NCBI GenBank assembly: GCA_038527215.1
Contig: JBCBGC010000021.1
Coordinates: 10,352 to 74,351 of the forward strand
DNA length: 64,000 nt
Direction: 5' to 3'
Source of the DNA: JAWPMV01 sp038527215
GTDB taxonomy: Bacteria > Bacteroidota > Bacteroidia > J057
The position numbers were made by a program, and so were the translations under genes. Below, one piece after another: positions 43,066-51,581 of this stretch. Positions within the stretch are counted from its first letter, which is position 1; the number at the start of each line of letters is the position of its first letter. Under the pieces are notes generated by a model. The model searched no databases and was not told the DNA's origin. It worked only from the letters and a program-made list of their open reading frames with translations.

Positions 43066-43187
43066 TAATATAGATCATCACCTTTGCCATCTGAAAGCGT
43101 CAGGCGCCAAAGACGGGCCAGCATTCCATCCTCGCTGCGAATCATGGCATCCCGAAGGAAAAAGCCGAAAATAAAACCCTTCGAGAC

Positions 43188-45473
43188 ATGGCTCGTTCTG
43201 AAAACGAAACCCTAAAACCGGTCCTTCCCCCCTCAGAAGAGGAAAAGGATCAGAAAAAACCAGAAAATCCCCCTGTCGATCCGCCAGCATCGGAACCAGA
43301 AGGGGATACCGCTGATATCAAGAAACCTGCAGAGGAAGCCAAGCCCCCTGAGCCGGATCCCTTATTTCCGGTAAGTCCGCACGCCCCTACCCTCGTCAAG
43401 GTAGACTTTTCCAGTCAGGACCCTGGAGCATTCAATCGTATGGGGTTTTATGTAGCCCTGGAAGCTCGGGACAAGTTTAAGGAACGGCTTTCTGCACTCC
43501 TCTCTGCTTATGGCCAAAGCGTAAAGGAAAAGATTGGCTGGCTACACAGTTTGGGGGAGACCAAGATCGGGGAACTCAAGGCCCAAATTCCCATGATTGA
43601 TCTGAAAATAGCCGGGCTGGAAAAAGAGCTACAGGAACATTTGAATGAAGAGGGAACTCTCCTGGAAGACAAAGCTAGCCTGGAGCAGGATTTGACCCTG
43701 CTAAAAGGAAAGCTTCAACAGGCTTATCGGCAGTATGCCGAAGAGAAAAGGGATTTGGTCAAAAGGCGCATCGAGGGGCTACACGATGAGCTCAATATCC
43801 TCTCCAATAAGTTCGAGGGCTTATACCAAAAGAAAAAGTCTAATAACAAACACTATTACCTCGAACATGAAAAAAGTACCGCAAAAAAGATGGCAGAGTT
43901 CACGAAAATTCAAGCCATCATTGCGGACAAACAAACCCAGATAGCCAGGCATACGGCAGGCATTCCCGGCATTCATCATGGCGTGTTCTCCTTCCTCCTG
44001 TATGTTGGGTTGGCGATGGCTGGCGTTTGTGGCTGGTTTTTCTCCACCTATGTAGTCTCCAAGGATATCGGAAATGCCGACTTCATTTCTTTCATCCTGG
44101 CTCAGACCGCATCTTTCGGTAACCAGCTCTTCCAATCCAGCACCAACACCCTACAGTTGGTGGTCAACTTCTTTCTGGTGTTACTGGCCGTGCTGGCCTT
44201 GATCGGTTTGGTCGCATTTATCTGTCATAAACTGGTTGAAAGGGTCGAAGGCAAAGGTCGCCGCCCTCAAAATTGGCAAAAAAGTCGGCTAAACCTGGCC
44301 ATAGGGGAAGGGGAGAATATGTACCAGACCCAGATTGGGGCCAATTCCTTCTTTAGCTTCTGGCTTCAGGCTATCCCTTTCCTGCTGATCCTGGGCATCG
44401 TTTTTATCATTGTATCCGCCGCCGGGATCAAAGATGGCGAAGTCTCAACCATCATGGACGCCCTTTCGGGGCAGGTGATCGGTACCAGTATCGCCCTGGG
44501 GGTAAGTGCCTGCATGTTCGTCTATCTGATATTTATCATCGAGCCGAGAATTGAAAAACTGCGTCAGAAAATGGCCGCCAACGAAAAAGCATCCTTTTTC
44601 CTGCGCCATTGGGAACTGAGTCTAGCTGTGCTGGTATTTCTGCTTTCCCTGCTTGCCTTTTCTCTGAATCTGGTCGCAGATAAAGACGTGATTGTCATCA
44701 TCTGTTTTTCTTCCATGGTCCTCCTCACCGGTTTCGGCATCGCCTATGCCCTACGCTTCAAAGGCCTGGTAGAGACGGAAAGAAGGCTCATGATGGACTC
44801 CCGCAATGTGGCAGAAGCGCTCAGTTTCCACTCCAGTCCTCGTCCGGTCAACATGCACCTGGATGAAGAAAAGCGATTTCGGAAGCACTACCAGTTTCTC
44901 AATGATCAGCTGCATGAGCTCATGGCCAATCAAAGTGAGAAAGCCCTGGCCGTGCTCAATGACCGCCCGGCCCGACGTATTACCCTACAGCGCAAGAAAC
45001 CTGCTCAAGCCCCCCAGCAGCGAAATTTCTTCTCTTTCATCCGGGTTTTCTTCCCCAAAAATCAGCCGGAAGCCGAGGCTCCGGAACAAATAAATATCGG
45101 AGAAGAAATCTCCAAAGTTGATATGGATTATTTCCCGGAGTGGACCTTCGTCATCAAAGACCTGGGTAAAGACTATCTGGAGAAAAAGCAGGAACTCAAA
45201 AAGAAGCTGGACTATATCGAAGCCTTGAAAAAGCGGCAAACGGACCGCTATCTCAAACTCGCCAGGGAAATGGACGAATTAACGGCCCGCAAGCTAAACC
45301 TGCGGCAGAGTATCGAGCAACAGAAGCAGGAAGTGGCCGAGAAGGAGGCATCCCTGCTCCGACAGCAAGCAGAAAACGAAACTTCCCTTAAGGAAGGATT
45401 TGACCTGGGTCGCCAGTACCTACAGGAAGGCCTGGGACCCGATTTAACCTCTACCTATAGTTCTACATCATAA
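43188..45473 (+). CDS. Large six-TM coiled-coil membrane protein (unknown family)
   Basis: A 761-residue protein with no family I recognise. Residues 1-70 are acidic and Pro-rich. A long coiled coil spans about 105-255, and about six membrane helices follow (265-290, 323-347, 388-412, 428-451, 475-497 and 500-523). A cytoplasm-sized region 525-650 comes next, then a second coiled coil (655-735). There is no signal peptide, so it is an inner-membrane protein with both coiled coils on the same side if six helices is right. First gene of the six-gene operon, 6 nt before the next gene. Confidence 0.75.
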   Translation: MARSENETLKPVLPPSEEEKDQKKPENPPVDPPASEPEGDTADIKKPAEEAKPPEPDPLFPVSPHAPTLVKVDFSSQDPGAFNRMGFYVALEARDKFKERLSALLSAYGQSVKEKIGWLHSLGETKIGELKAQIPMIDLKIAGLEKELQEHLNEEGTLLEDKASLEQDLTLLKGKLQQAYRQYAEEKRDLVKRRIEGLHDELNILSNKFEGLYQKKKSNNKHYYLEHEKSTAKKMAEFTKIQAIIADKQTQIARHTAGIPGIHHGVFSFLLYVGLAMAGVCGWFFSTYVVSKDIGNADFISFILAQTASFGNQLFQSSTNTLQLVVNFFLVLLAVLALIGLVAFICHKLVERVEGKGRRPQNWQKSRLNLAIGEGENMYQTQIGANSFFSFWLQAIPFLLILGIVFIIVSAAGIKDGEVSTIMDALSGQVIGTSIALGVSACMFVYLIFIIEPRIEKLRQKMAANEKASFFLRHWELSLAVLVFLLSLLAFSLNLVADKDVIVIICFSSMVLLTGFGIAYALRFKGLVETERRLMMDSRNVAEALSFHSSPRPVNMHLDEEKRFRKHYQFLNDQLHELMANQSEKALAVLNDRPARRITLQRKKPAQAPQQRNFFSFIRVFFPKNQPEAEAPEQINIGEEISKVDMDYFPEWTFVIKDLGKDYLEKKQELKKKLDYIEALKKRQTDRYLKLAREMDELTARKLNLRQSIEQQKQEVAEKEASLLRQQAENETSLKEGFDLGRQYLQEGLGPDLTSTYSSTS

Positions 45474-45479
45474 AAACTC

Positions 45480-46889
45480 ATGGAACAAGAACCTAAAACC
45501 CAGCTTACTCTGTGGGATCGGATGAGAAATCTGTTCCGGTCTCAAAAAACAGAAGCAGAATCCGTGCCTCCGCCGGAACCCACTGAACAAGGTCCGACCA
45601 TAGCTGTAGAGACCGTAAAACTTACCCTTTCGGAGGCTTTTGAAACAGAAAAGCGCATCGAAGAACATGGGGAATTTGACCTGATGGCGATCGAATTTGT
45701 AATCAACAAATTTGGGGAATACTTCGAAAAAAAGGGCAAACATGAAGGAGCTATAGGCCTGCCTAGAAAGACCATTATTAACGTAGCGGAAACGCACGTC
45801 CGCCTGATTCAGGATTATGTCAAGACCCAGTACAAAGGAAAATTGGAACGCCTGAAGGTAAAAGCCGAAACAGCTAAAGAGATCATGAAGGTGGCCCGGA
45901 GCAAATTTGATCACCAAAATGACTTTTTGGAGCAAGGCTTTTACAACCCTCGCAAGTATTCCATTCTATTGGCCCTTTTGTACCTCTTCTTTGCCTTCTG
46001 CCTGATCGTAGCGGATATACCCCTGGCCCTGAAACTCACCCAGGAAGGCTTCAACCTCAACCTGGCCACCAATGCTGCCGGGGATATCAGTCAGTTGATA
46101 TACAATCCCTTATTGGTATTCGCAGAAAACTGGGAAGTATTTATTCTGGCCATGGGGATTGCCTTTTGTACCATCTATATCAAGATCCTCTATGATGAAT
46201 ATCTCGGTACTCCCCTTTCCCGAACCTTGATTGATTTTCGGAAGATCGAAGGCATGAAACAGGAGGAGGTCGAAGCATACCGCGATAAGTTGGAAAGGGC
46301 TTCCTTGCTCCGAACCCGGGTAAAACTCATGGTCTTGGGCACCTTGCTCCTGACCATCCTCTGCCTGGGGATCTTCCGCTACTTTAATGATCCGGATATC
46401 GTGAACGGGGGCGATATTAAAAGCATCATTACGGGCATAACCTTTATCCTGATTACCCTCATTTTCCCCATCATCGGCGGAATCTGTTTCTCGCTGGGCT
46501 TGGAAAACCTTCAGAACTACACCCGCAAGCTGTCCTATCAGTACACGGCCAAGCGGGTAGAGAAAAGATACCAAACCGCCCAGGAAACCTGTGTCAACAT
46601 CAACGAACAAATCAACCAGGTACAGGAGTACCTGACCTGGGTAGCCGGGAAAGAATTCTTTGAGCATTACACCAATTTTTTCCTCGCTTCCTATGACCAG
46701 GGATACGCCCACGGAGCAGTCCTATCAGATCAATTCAACAACGGCCATGACCCCTATGCCCGGGCCGAAAAAATGCGCAACCTACTTCTCTCCCGTCGTG
46801 GCTTCGAAGCCATTCTAGACGAACGCGGAAAAAATGCCATCGACCCTTTACCCTATTACAAAACCACAAGCAATGGAAAAGCATCTTAA
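45480..46889 (+). CDS. Four-TM membrane protein with flanking helical regions (unknown family)
   Basis: A 469-residue protein. The N-terminal ~155 residues are soluble and largely helical. Four membrane helices lie at about 160-185, 211-236, 281-301 and 315-342, with a charged loop between the second and third. The C-terminal ~125 residues are helical ('QNYTRKLSYQYTAKRVEKRY'). Its domain plan resembles that of the preceding gene product without clear sequence similarity. Its 3' end overlaps the next gene by 17 nt. No family recognised. Confidence 0.72.
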   Translation: MEQEPKTQLTLWDRMRNLFRSQKTEAESVPPPEPTEQGPTIAVETVKLTLSEAFETEKRIEEHGEFDLMAIEFVINKFGEYFEKKGKHEGAIGLPRKTIINVAETHVRLIQDYVKTQYKGKLERLKVKAETAKEIMKVARSKFDHQNDFLEQGFYNPRKYSILLALLYLFFAFCLIVADIPLALKLTQEGFNLNLATNAAGDISQLIYNPLLVFAENWEVFILAMGIAFCTIYIKILYDEYLGTPLSRTLIDFRKIEGMKQEEVEAYRDKLERASLLRTRVKLMVLGTLLLTILCLGIFRYFNDPDIVNGGDIKSIITGITFILITLIFPIIGGICFSLGLENLQNYTRKLSYQYTAKRVEKRYQTAQETCVNINEQINQVQEYLTWVAGKEFFEHYTNFFLASYDQGYAHGAVLSDQFNNGHDPYARAEKMRNLLLSRRGFEAILDERGKNAIDPLPYYKTTSNGKAS

Positions 46890-47667
46890 TTCCTTTCGAA
46901 AAGCCCGCACGGCGCTCTGGTCATTGCTCTTTCTCAGTTTCCTCAGCTGGATCGGGTGTGGCGACCTGGACGCTTTGAAAAAGGAAGCAGAGGAGGCAGA
47001 AAAAGCGCCCACTTTTCTCATCCTCTGTGATCTTACGACCAGCGTCGATGCATCCAGCATTGATTCAGTAGCTGCACATGCGGCCAACATTTTCCGAAAA
47101 CTACCTCGGCCCTCCAATGCCATTTTCCTCCCGGTTGAGGCCAATCAATTTTCCCAGGAACTCCTCAGGCATCAAAAAAGCCATCCGCAGAAACCTTCTG
47201 AGCGTCGGGCGATGGAGAAAAAAGAGGAAGAATTGGCCGTCGAGATTGAACAAGTCATCAAAGACCGGTACGCCAAAATCAACGTGGAACTAGGCAAAAA
47301 GGACCCGGCCCGCAGTTGTATCATTACCTCTATCAGCCGGGCCCAGGATATCATTAAGCGGGCGCACCATTCGTCCTTGCTGATTCTTTCGGATATGGTG
47401 GTGGAGTGCAATACTTCCCTCTTGGGCGAGCTATACTTTACGGAAAGACGGTTTAAACAGGCCCAGGCATTACTGGAAAACTGGGAACCAGACTTTGACC
47501 TAAGCAAAGTACATAAGGTAACCATCATTCCTTCTACCACGGGCGAGATCCAGGATCACGGCTTTATCTCCTCGGTGAAGCTGATTCAAACCTGGAAAGA
47601 AATCTTCCGCAAACTCAATTACCAGGGGGATCTGCACTTCCAACCCTGGGTACCAGATACTTTATAA
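46873..47667 (+). CDS. VWA-like lipoprotein
   Basis: A 264-residue protein read from the ATG at 46873 (MEKHLNSFRKARTALW); this start puts the signal peptide at the N-terminus, while a longer frame from 46834 would bury it. Cys29 in 'LSWIGCGD' is a probable lipidation site, though the residue at -3 is an unusual Trp. A VWA-type fold begins with 'FLILCDLTTSVD', where Asp53-x-Thr-x-Ser57 resembles a MIDAS DxSxS. 'SSLLILSDMVVECN' resembles the third metal-site strand. Probably a metal-dependent protein-binding module in the periplasm. The start lies inside the preceding gene, implying translational coupling. Confidence 0.75.
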   Translation: MEKHLNSFRKARTALWSLLFLSFLSWIGCGDLDALKKEAEEAEKAPTFLILCDLTTSVDASSIDSVAAHAANIFRKLPRPSNAIFLPVEANQFSQELLRHQKSHPQKPSERRAMEKKEEELAVEIEQVIKDRYAKINVELGKKDPARSCIITSISRAQDIIKRAHHSSLLILSDMVVECNTSLLGELYFTERRFKQAQALLENWEPDFDLSKVHKVTIIPSTTGEIQDHGFISSVKLIQTWKEIFRKLNYQGDLHFQPWVPDTL

Positions 47668-47707
47668 ACCTACAGCACAACCAGCCATTTTCATTAAAAC
47701 CTAAAGA

Positions 47708-48709
47708 ATGCTTGTTATGAAAACCCAAGACAAAGCGGTCCTGGTGGTAAAGGAAATACCCCCTGGGCCTAAAGCAGAAGATGAACGCCCCTTCTCTGTC
47801 TCTATCATGGGGCAAACCGGCGTGGGGAAGTCTTCTCTCTTGAATGCCTTATTTAAGGTTCAGCTCAAAACAGATCCAGTAAAGCCATGCACCAAAGAAA
47901 TTACCCGGGTAGAGATCAAGGGTAGCGGAAATCAAAAACTCTGGTTCTATGACCTGCCTGGGATAGGAGAATCAGCCGAAGCGGATGAAAAACATCTCAA
48001 CCAGTACCTGGAGAAAATCCAAGAGTCAGATGTGGTATTGTGGGCGATTCATGCTGATAGCCATGCTACCACCTTTGAGTTGGAAGCCCTCCAGAAGTTG
48101 TTCGATCGCTTGGATGAGGTCAGTAGGATCAGTTTCTTCAGCAAACTCACCATCGTCCTGACCAAAGCAGATCTCCTGGCCCAACCCGCCTGGATTTTCT
48201 GGAAGGTCAGTGGCAAAAAAGGCTTCATTGAACCTTCCAAACAAGTAGAAGAAATTCTAGCCGCCAAGAAAGATTTCTGCAAGGAGACCTTATTTCGACC
48301 CTTTGCCCGCTACTTCGCCAGCGAAACCCATAACGACAGCGGTATCGCTTTTACCGAACCTCAGTTTACTTCAAGTCAGCGTTATATCATCTACTCCGGA
48401 GAAATTTCCGCCGCCTACTTCGACCAGCTACGCCAGAAATACCCGCAAGCCACCGAAGCCCTGAATCGACTGGAGATGAGTCAGGAGGTGGTACCGGTTT
48501 CCAGCCAATTCAAATACAATTTGGATCGTCTGATGCGGGTGATCATCAACAAGCTCGGCGAAGAGGCCATTGGTCGCTATGAGGCCTTTCTCGGTGTCGA
48601 CAAGTTAGCCTCCCTGCCTATTACAGCAGTCAAGCAAATGGGAAACCTCATCGTCTATGATGTCCAGCGAGACGAGCTAAACTTCTCTTTTAGTCAGACA
48701 AATTTCTAA
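47708..48709 (+). CDS. P-loop GTPase (Era/IRG-like, TRAFAC class)
   Basis: A 333-residue protein. G1 is GQTGVGKS (35-42), a Thr-containing G2 region 'PCTKEITRVEI' follows, G3 is DLPG (82-85), and G4 is TKAD (152-155). These identify a TRAFAC-class GTPase rather than an ATPase. The C-terminal ~130 residues are not a KH domain, so it is not Era or Der. Similar lone GTPases pair with membrane proteins in some bacterial stress and conflict systems (inference). The start could also be the ATG at 47717. It lies 40 nt after the VWA gene and 4 nt before the next gene. Confidence 0.85.
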   Translation: MLVMKTQDKAVLVVKEIPPGPKAEDERPFSVSIMGQTGVGKSSLLNALFKVQLKTDPVKPCTKEITRVEIKGSGNQKLWFYDLPGIGESAEADEKHLNQYLEKIQESDVVLWAIHADSHATTFELEALQKLFDRLDEVSRISFFSKLTIVLTKADLLAQPAWIFWKVSGKKGFIEPSKQVEEILAAKKDFCKETLFRPFARYFASETHNDSGIAFTEPQFTSSQRYIIYSGEISAAYFDQLRQKYPQATEALNRLEMSQEVVPVSSQFKYNLDRLMRVIINKLGEEAIGRYEAFLGVDKLASLPITAVKQMGNLIVYDVQRDELNFSFSQTNF

Positions 48710-48713
48710 CGCT

Positions 48714-49787
48714 ATGAATAGACTGGATCAGTTCAAAAAAAACTTTGCCCTTCTCATCGAGATTCCGGTGCTGATCATCGCGGTCTCTGATCACGAAAGA
48801 GGGGTATTTCAATACTTACAAGGATTGGTAGGGCCCTTGCCTATCCATCCTTTGTGGTTTACCATGGGAACCCTGGTAGTGGGGATCGCGGTCATCATGG
48901 TTTTTTCCAATATATACCAAGATATCCTGAGCCCGGAGCAGCACATGGTGAAGAAGAGTTTGATTACCCTCAACCTCATCATGCTCCTGGTTTTTGGAGT
49001 TCAATATCATCTTTCCCAAGAGGATAGCACCTATTATTGCTACACCTTCGCCCCGGAGGGTCCCACGAAATGCCTCTGTAACTATGCCAAGCCCGACTCC
49101 GAAACCAGACAACGGGTCCATCCTAAGCACCTCAGCCCGATTCACCCGCTTGATGCTGATGTCCTGCTGGCCTTAGCCAACCGGCAGGCAGGTCTCTTCC
49201 CTCATCGCATGTGCCCGGGAAAGGATACCGAGTTTTTCTCTCAAGGGCAGGCCCTCTATTACTATTACCGATGGGAAACCGGCGAGTATGAGTTTTTTGA
49301 CCAGGCTGGCTTTCACCCAACGTCCAAAAAGGTCCTAAGACCTGTGCCGGGAGAGCTGGCCGTTGAGGTTAACAAGGGCTACAGCCAGTTCCAGGAACTT
49401 ATCCTTTGTGGGGACTATGCAAGCGATCGCTTAAGGGAGAAATGGAAAAGAAAAAACCTGAAAGAATTGGACCTGCTGGGTACCTACCGGGGCCACTTGA
49501 TTCGGGGGAAAGACACCTTGAATATCAGCCTAAATCTTCAGGCCTTTCAGCCCACAGAGGACCCACATGCTTTTACCTTTCTTTACGCCCTGACCATTAA
49601 CCGTACTCATCTCACCTTCCCTTCTAAAGGGCAAGGAACATACCATAGAGGCGAATCCTTCCAGAACATCTCCCTGGAGTCCCTTGGTTTTGGGCGCATC
49701 AAAAGGGATTTCGATACCGAAAGAATTATCATTACAGCCCAAGAGCAGGCTCAGGCCTGGGTCCTTGAAAAAGCCTTATCGCTATGA
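48714..49787 (+). CDS. Membrane protein with large C-terminal domain (unknown family)
   Basis: A 357-residue protein. Hydrophobic segments lie at about 10-25, 47-68 and 83-100. The remaining ~255 residues include a Cys-containing stretch ('YCYTFAPEGPTKCLCNYAKP') and beta-like sequence to the end ('FLYALTINRTHLTFPSKGQG'). The cysteines suggest an extracytoplasmic location for that domain. Its stop overlaps the next gene's ATG in an ATGA arrangement. No family recognised. Confidence 0.7.
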   Translation: MNRLDQFKKNFALLIEIPVLIIAVSDHERGVFQYLQGLVGPLPIHPLWFTMGTLVVGIAVIMVFSNIYQDILSPEQHMVKKSLITLNLIMLLVFGVQYHLSQEDSTYYCYTFAPEGPTKCLCNYAKPDSETRQRVHPKHLSPIHPLDADVLLALANRQAGLFPHRMCPGKDTEFFSQGQALYYYYRWETGEYEFFDQAGFHPTSKKVLRPVPGELAVEVNKGYSQFQELILCGDYASDRLREKWKRKNLKELDLLGTYRGHLIRGKDTLNISLNLQAFQPTEDPHAFTFLYALTINRTHLTFPSKGQGTYHRGESFQNISLESLGFGRIKRDFDTERIIITAQEQAQAWVLEKALSL

Positions 49788-50623
49788 ATTTTCTCCGAAA
49801 CTTCCTCCTCGTTTCCTGCAGCCTCATGCTTGCTTGTAATTTCACGCCTCCTTCCTCTGGACAGGAAACTGAGCAGTTGAAAACCATCATTCAACAATTG
49901 CAAATCAAGCTGGACAACTGTAGCCAGAATCAGGTGCGGTTGACCCAGGAGACAAGCCAACAGATGAAGATCATCACTGAGCAGCAGAAAGCGCTGGACA
50001 ATGGAGCAGAAATGGTCGAGGACTTTATGCTATCTCTCCAACAACTGGCGTCCATAGAAGGAGAAGTAGCCTTTTTAAGGCAGCAGATCACCAATCCCCT
50101 GATGCGGGGAGAGGAGAACGCTACAGAAATTGACACCAAAAAGGCCTTACTAGAAACCATTGAGCAACACCGTATGGTTTATGAAGCCACCTTGGCCAAA
50201 TTAATAAAGCTGGAACAGGATACCTTGAACCAGCAAAAGCAAATTAGATTCATGCGCGAAAATTTGCTTATGAAGGACAGCCTCATTCAGGATTTCAACC
50301 AGGAAGTAGCCGAATTAAGTAAAGAAAATGAGGAAATGAAGGAGTATGCGTCTGAAATGAAAACCGTGGTGGACAGCATCATCACCAGTATACAACATTT
50401 CCATCAAGACATGATGCAGAAGGCGGTGGTAGAGGCTCAGGATTATTTTAATGAAGGGGAGAGGTCCAGAATGGCCTTGGAAAGGGTGAAAAGAAAGAAG
50501 CATAAGACCTTTTGGTTAAGGGAAGCCTTAAACAAATATGAGAAGGCCGAAGAGAAAGGTCATGCGGGAGCCTCTTCCGCGGCTCAGGCGCTCAGACAGA
50601 AGTATTATAAGCTGTTGAGGTGA
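49784..50623 (+). CDS. Coiled-coil lipoprotein
   Basis: A 279-residue protein with a lipoprotein signal ('FLLVSCSLMLACN', Cys18). Residues about 28-215 are almost entirely heptad-like coiled coil ('TEQLKTIIQQLQIKLDNC', 'ENLLMKDSLIQDFNQEVAEL'). The basic C-terminus resembles a TPR-like helical repeat ('FWLREALNKYEKAEEKGHAG'). It would extend from a membrane into the periplasm and may contact the VWA lipoprotein (inference). Last gene of the operon, converging on ftsE with a 9-nt gap. Confidence 0.72.
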   Translation: MNFLRNFLLVSCSLMLACNFTPPSSGQETEQLKTIIQQLQIKLDNCSQNQVRLTQETSQQMKIITEQQKALDNGAEMVEDFMLSLQQLASIEGEVAFLRQQITNPLMRGEENATEIDTKKALLETIEQHRMVYEATLAKLIKLEQDTLNQQKQIRFMRENLLMKDSLIQDFNQEVAELSKENEEMKEYASEMKTVVDSIITSIQHFHQDMMQKAVVEAQDYFNEGERSRMALERVKRKKHKTFWLREALNKYEKAEEKGHAGASSAAQALRQKYYKLLR

Positions 50624-50632
50624 ACCTTCACC

Positions 50633-51346
50633 CTACCCCTTCGCAAACTGCGCCAGGAAGCTCTCAGTCGACGCATGATCGGTGAGGATGCCCTGGTTGA
50701 TTTCGAGGACGCGGGAGGGGAATTGCTTGAGGAGGGGATACTCGTGGGTAGCCATGATGACGGCGGTACCGCCTCGGTTGATAGAGCGCAGCAGCTCCAT
50801 GATGTGCTGGGTAGCCACGGGATCGAGGTTTCCGGTCGGCTCATCGGCGATCAGGACCAGGGGGTCATTGATAAGGGCGCGGGCGATCACCACGCGCTGT
50901 TGCTCACCGCCAGAAAGCTGGTGGGGCAAGGCGCGACCTTTACCCGTCAATCCGACCTTTAGCAGGACCTCATTGATGCGCTGAATCATCTTGGATTTGT
51001 CCTTCCAGCCTGTGGCGCGCAAGGCAAAGGCGATGTTGTCCCGGACGTTGCGGTCGGGCAGCAATTGAAAATCCTGGAAGACGATGCCCAGGGTTCGACG
51101 CAGCAAAGGGATATCTTTAGCCGTGATTTGGTCAACGCGGAATTTTCCAACCTGAATCTTGCCACGGTCCGGCATGCGGTCCGCATACAGCAGCTTTAGC
51201 AAGGTGCTTTTGCCCGAACCCGTAGGTCCCACCAAAAAGACAAACTCGCCCAGGCTGATGCGCAAATCCTGCTTATCCAGCAATACACGATCTCCTATGC
51301 TCACGGATACATTGGCAAGTTGGAGGGCGGTACGGACTTCTGACAT
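50633..51346 (-). CDS. ftsE: FtsE, cell-division ABC ATPase
   Basis: A 237-residue ABC ATPase with Walker A 'GPTGSGKST', signature 'LSGGEQQRV' and Walker B 'LVLIADEPTGNLDP'. 'RRTLGIVFQDFQLLPDRNV' is typical of the FtsE/LolD branch. FtsE works with FtsX to control septal peptidoglycan hydrolysis; no ftsX lies beside it here. The FtsE assignment over LolD rests on overall resemblance. Confidence 0.85.
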   Translation of the reverse strand: MSEVRTALQLANVSVSIGDRVLLDKQDLRISLGEFVFLVGPTGSGKSTLLKLLYADRMPDRGKIQVGKFRVDQITAKDIPLLRRTLGIVFQDFQLLPDRNVRDNIAFALRATGWKDKSKMIQRINEVLLKVGLTGKGRALPHQLSGGEQQRVVIARALINDPLVLIADEPTGNLDPVATQHIMELLRSINRGGTAVIMATHEYPLLKQFPSRVLEINQGILTDHASTESFLAQFAKG

Positions 51347-51361
51347 GTTGGATGCTGCTGG

Positions 51362-51577
51362 CTAAATTTCTACTTTGGTCATGATACCCGGTTCCTGTAA
51401 TTCATCAATTACCTCCTGGATGCGGGCGGCATGCTCAGGGTCTTTGACCACCTTGGCCAGACGCTCTTTTCGTCCGGGACGAAAATAGCCTACCAGGGTA
51501 AATTTCTCATCTCTGAGCTGAATATAATCAGGAATTTTGGCCTTCCCTTTGACCTTCATCAAATAGTAAGTCGGCAT
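51362..51577 (-). CDS. Small conserved protein of unknown function
   Basis: A 71-residue protein, basic, starting 'MPTYYLMKVKGKAKIPDYIQ' with a central 'FTLVGYFRPGRKERLAKVV'. It is encoded between a PspC gene (4 nt) and ftsE (15 nt), in the same orientation, as part of one unit. Similar short proteins next to ftsE occur in related genomes to my knowledge. No catalytic motif is visible. Confidence 0.7.
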   Translation of the reverse strand: MPTYYLMKVKGKAKIPDYIQLRDEKFTLVGYFRPGRKERLAKVVKDPEHAARIQEVIDELQEPGIMTKVEI

Positions 51578-51581
51578 AGGC

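Noticed and set aside
46110..46712. 200-residue open frame antisense to the 4-TM gene
   Set aside because: Fully inside a well-supported gene of the six-gene operon, no independent evidence.
47708..48709. The GTPase as Era or Der ribosome-assembly protein
   Set aside because: There is no KH domain and no second GTPase domain, and the operon context is membrane-related.
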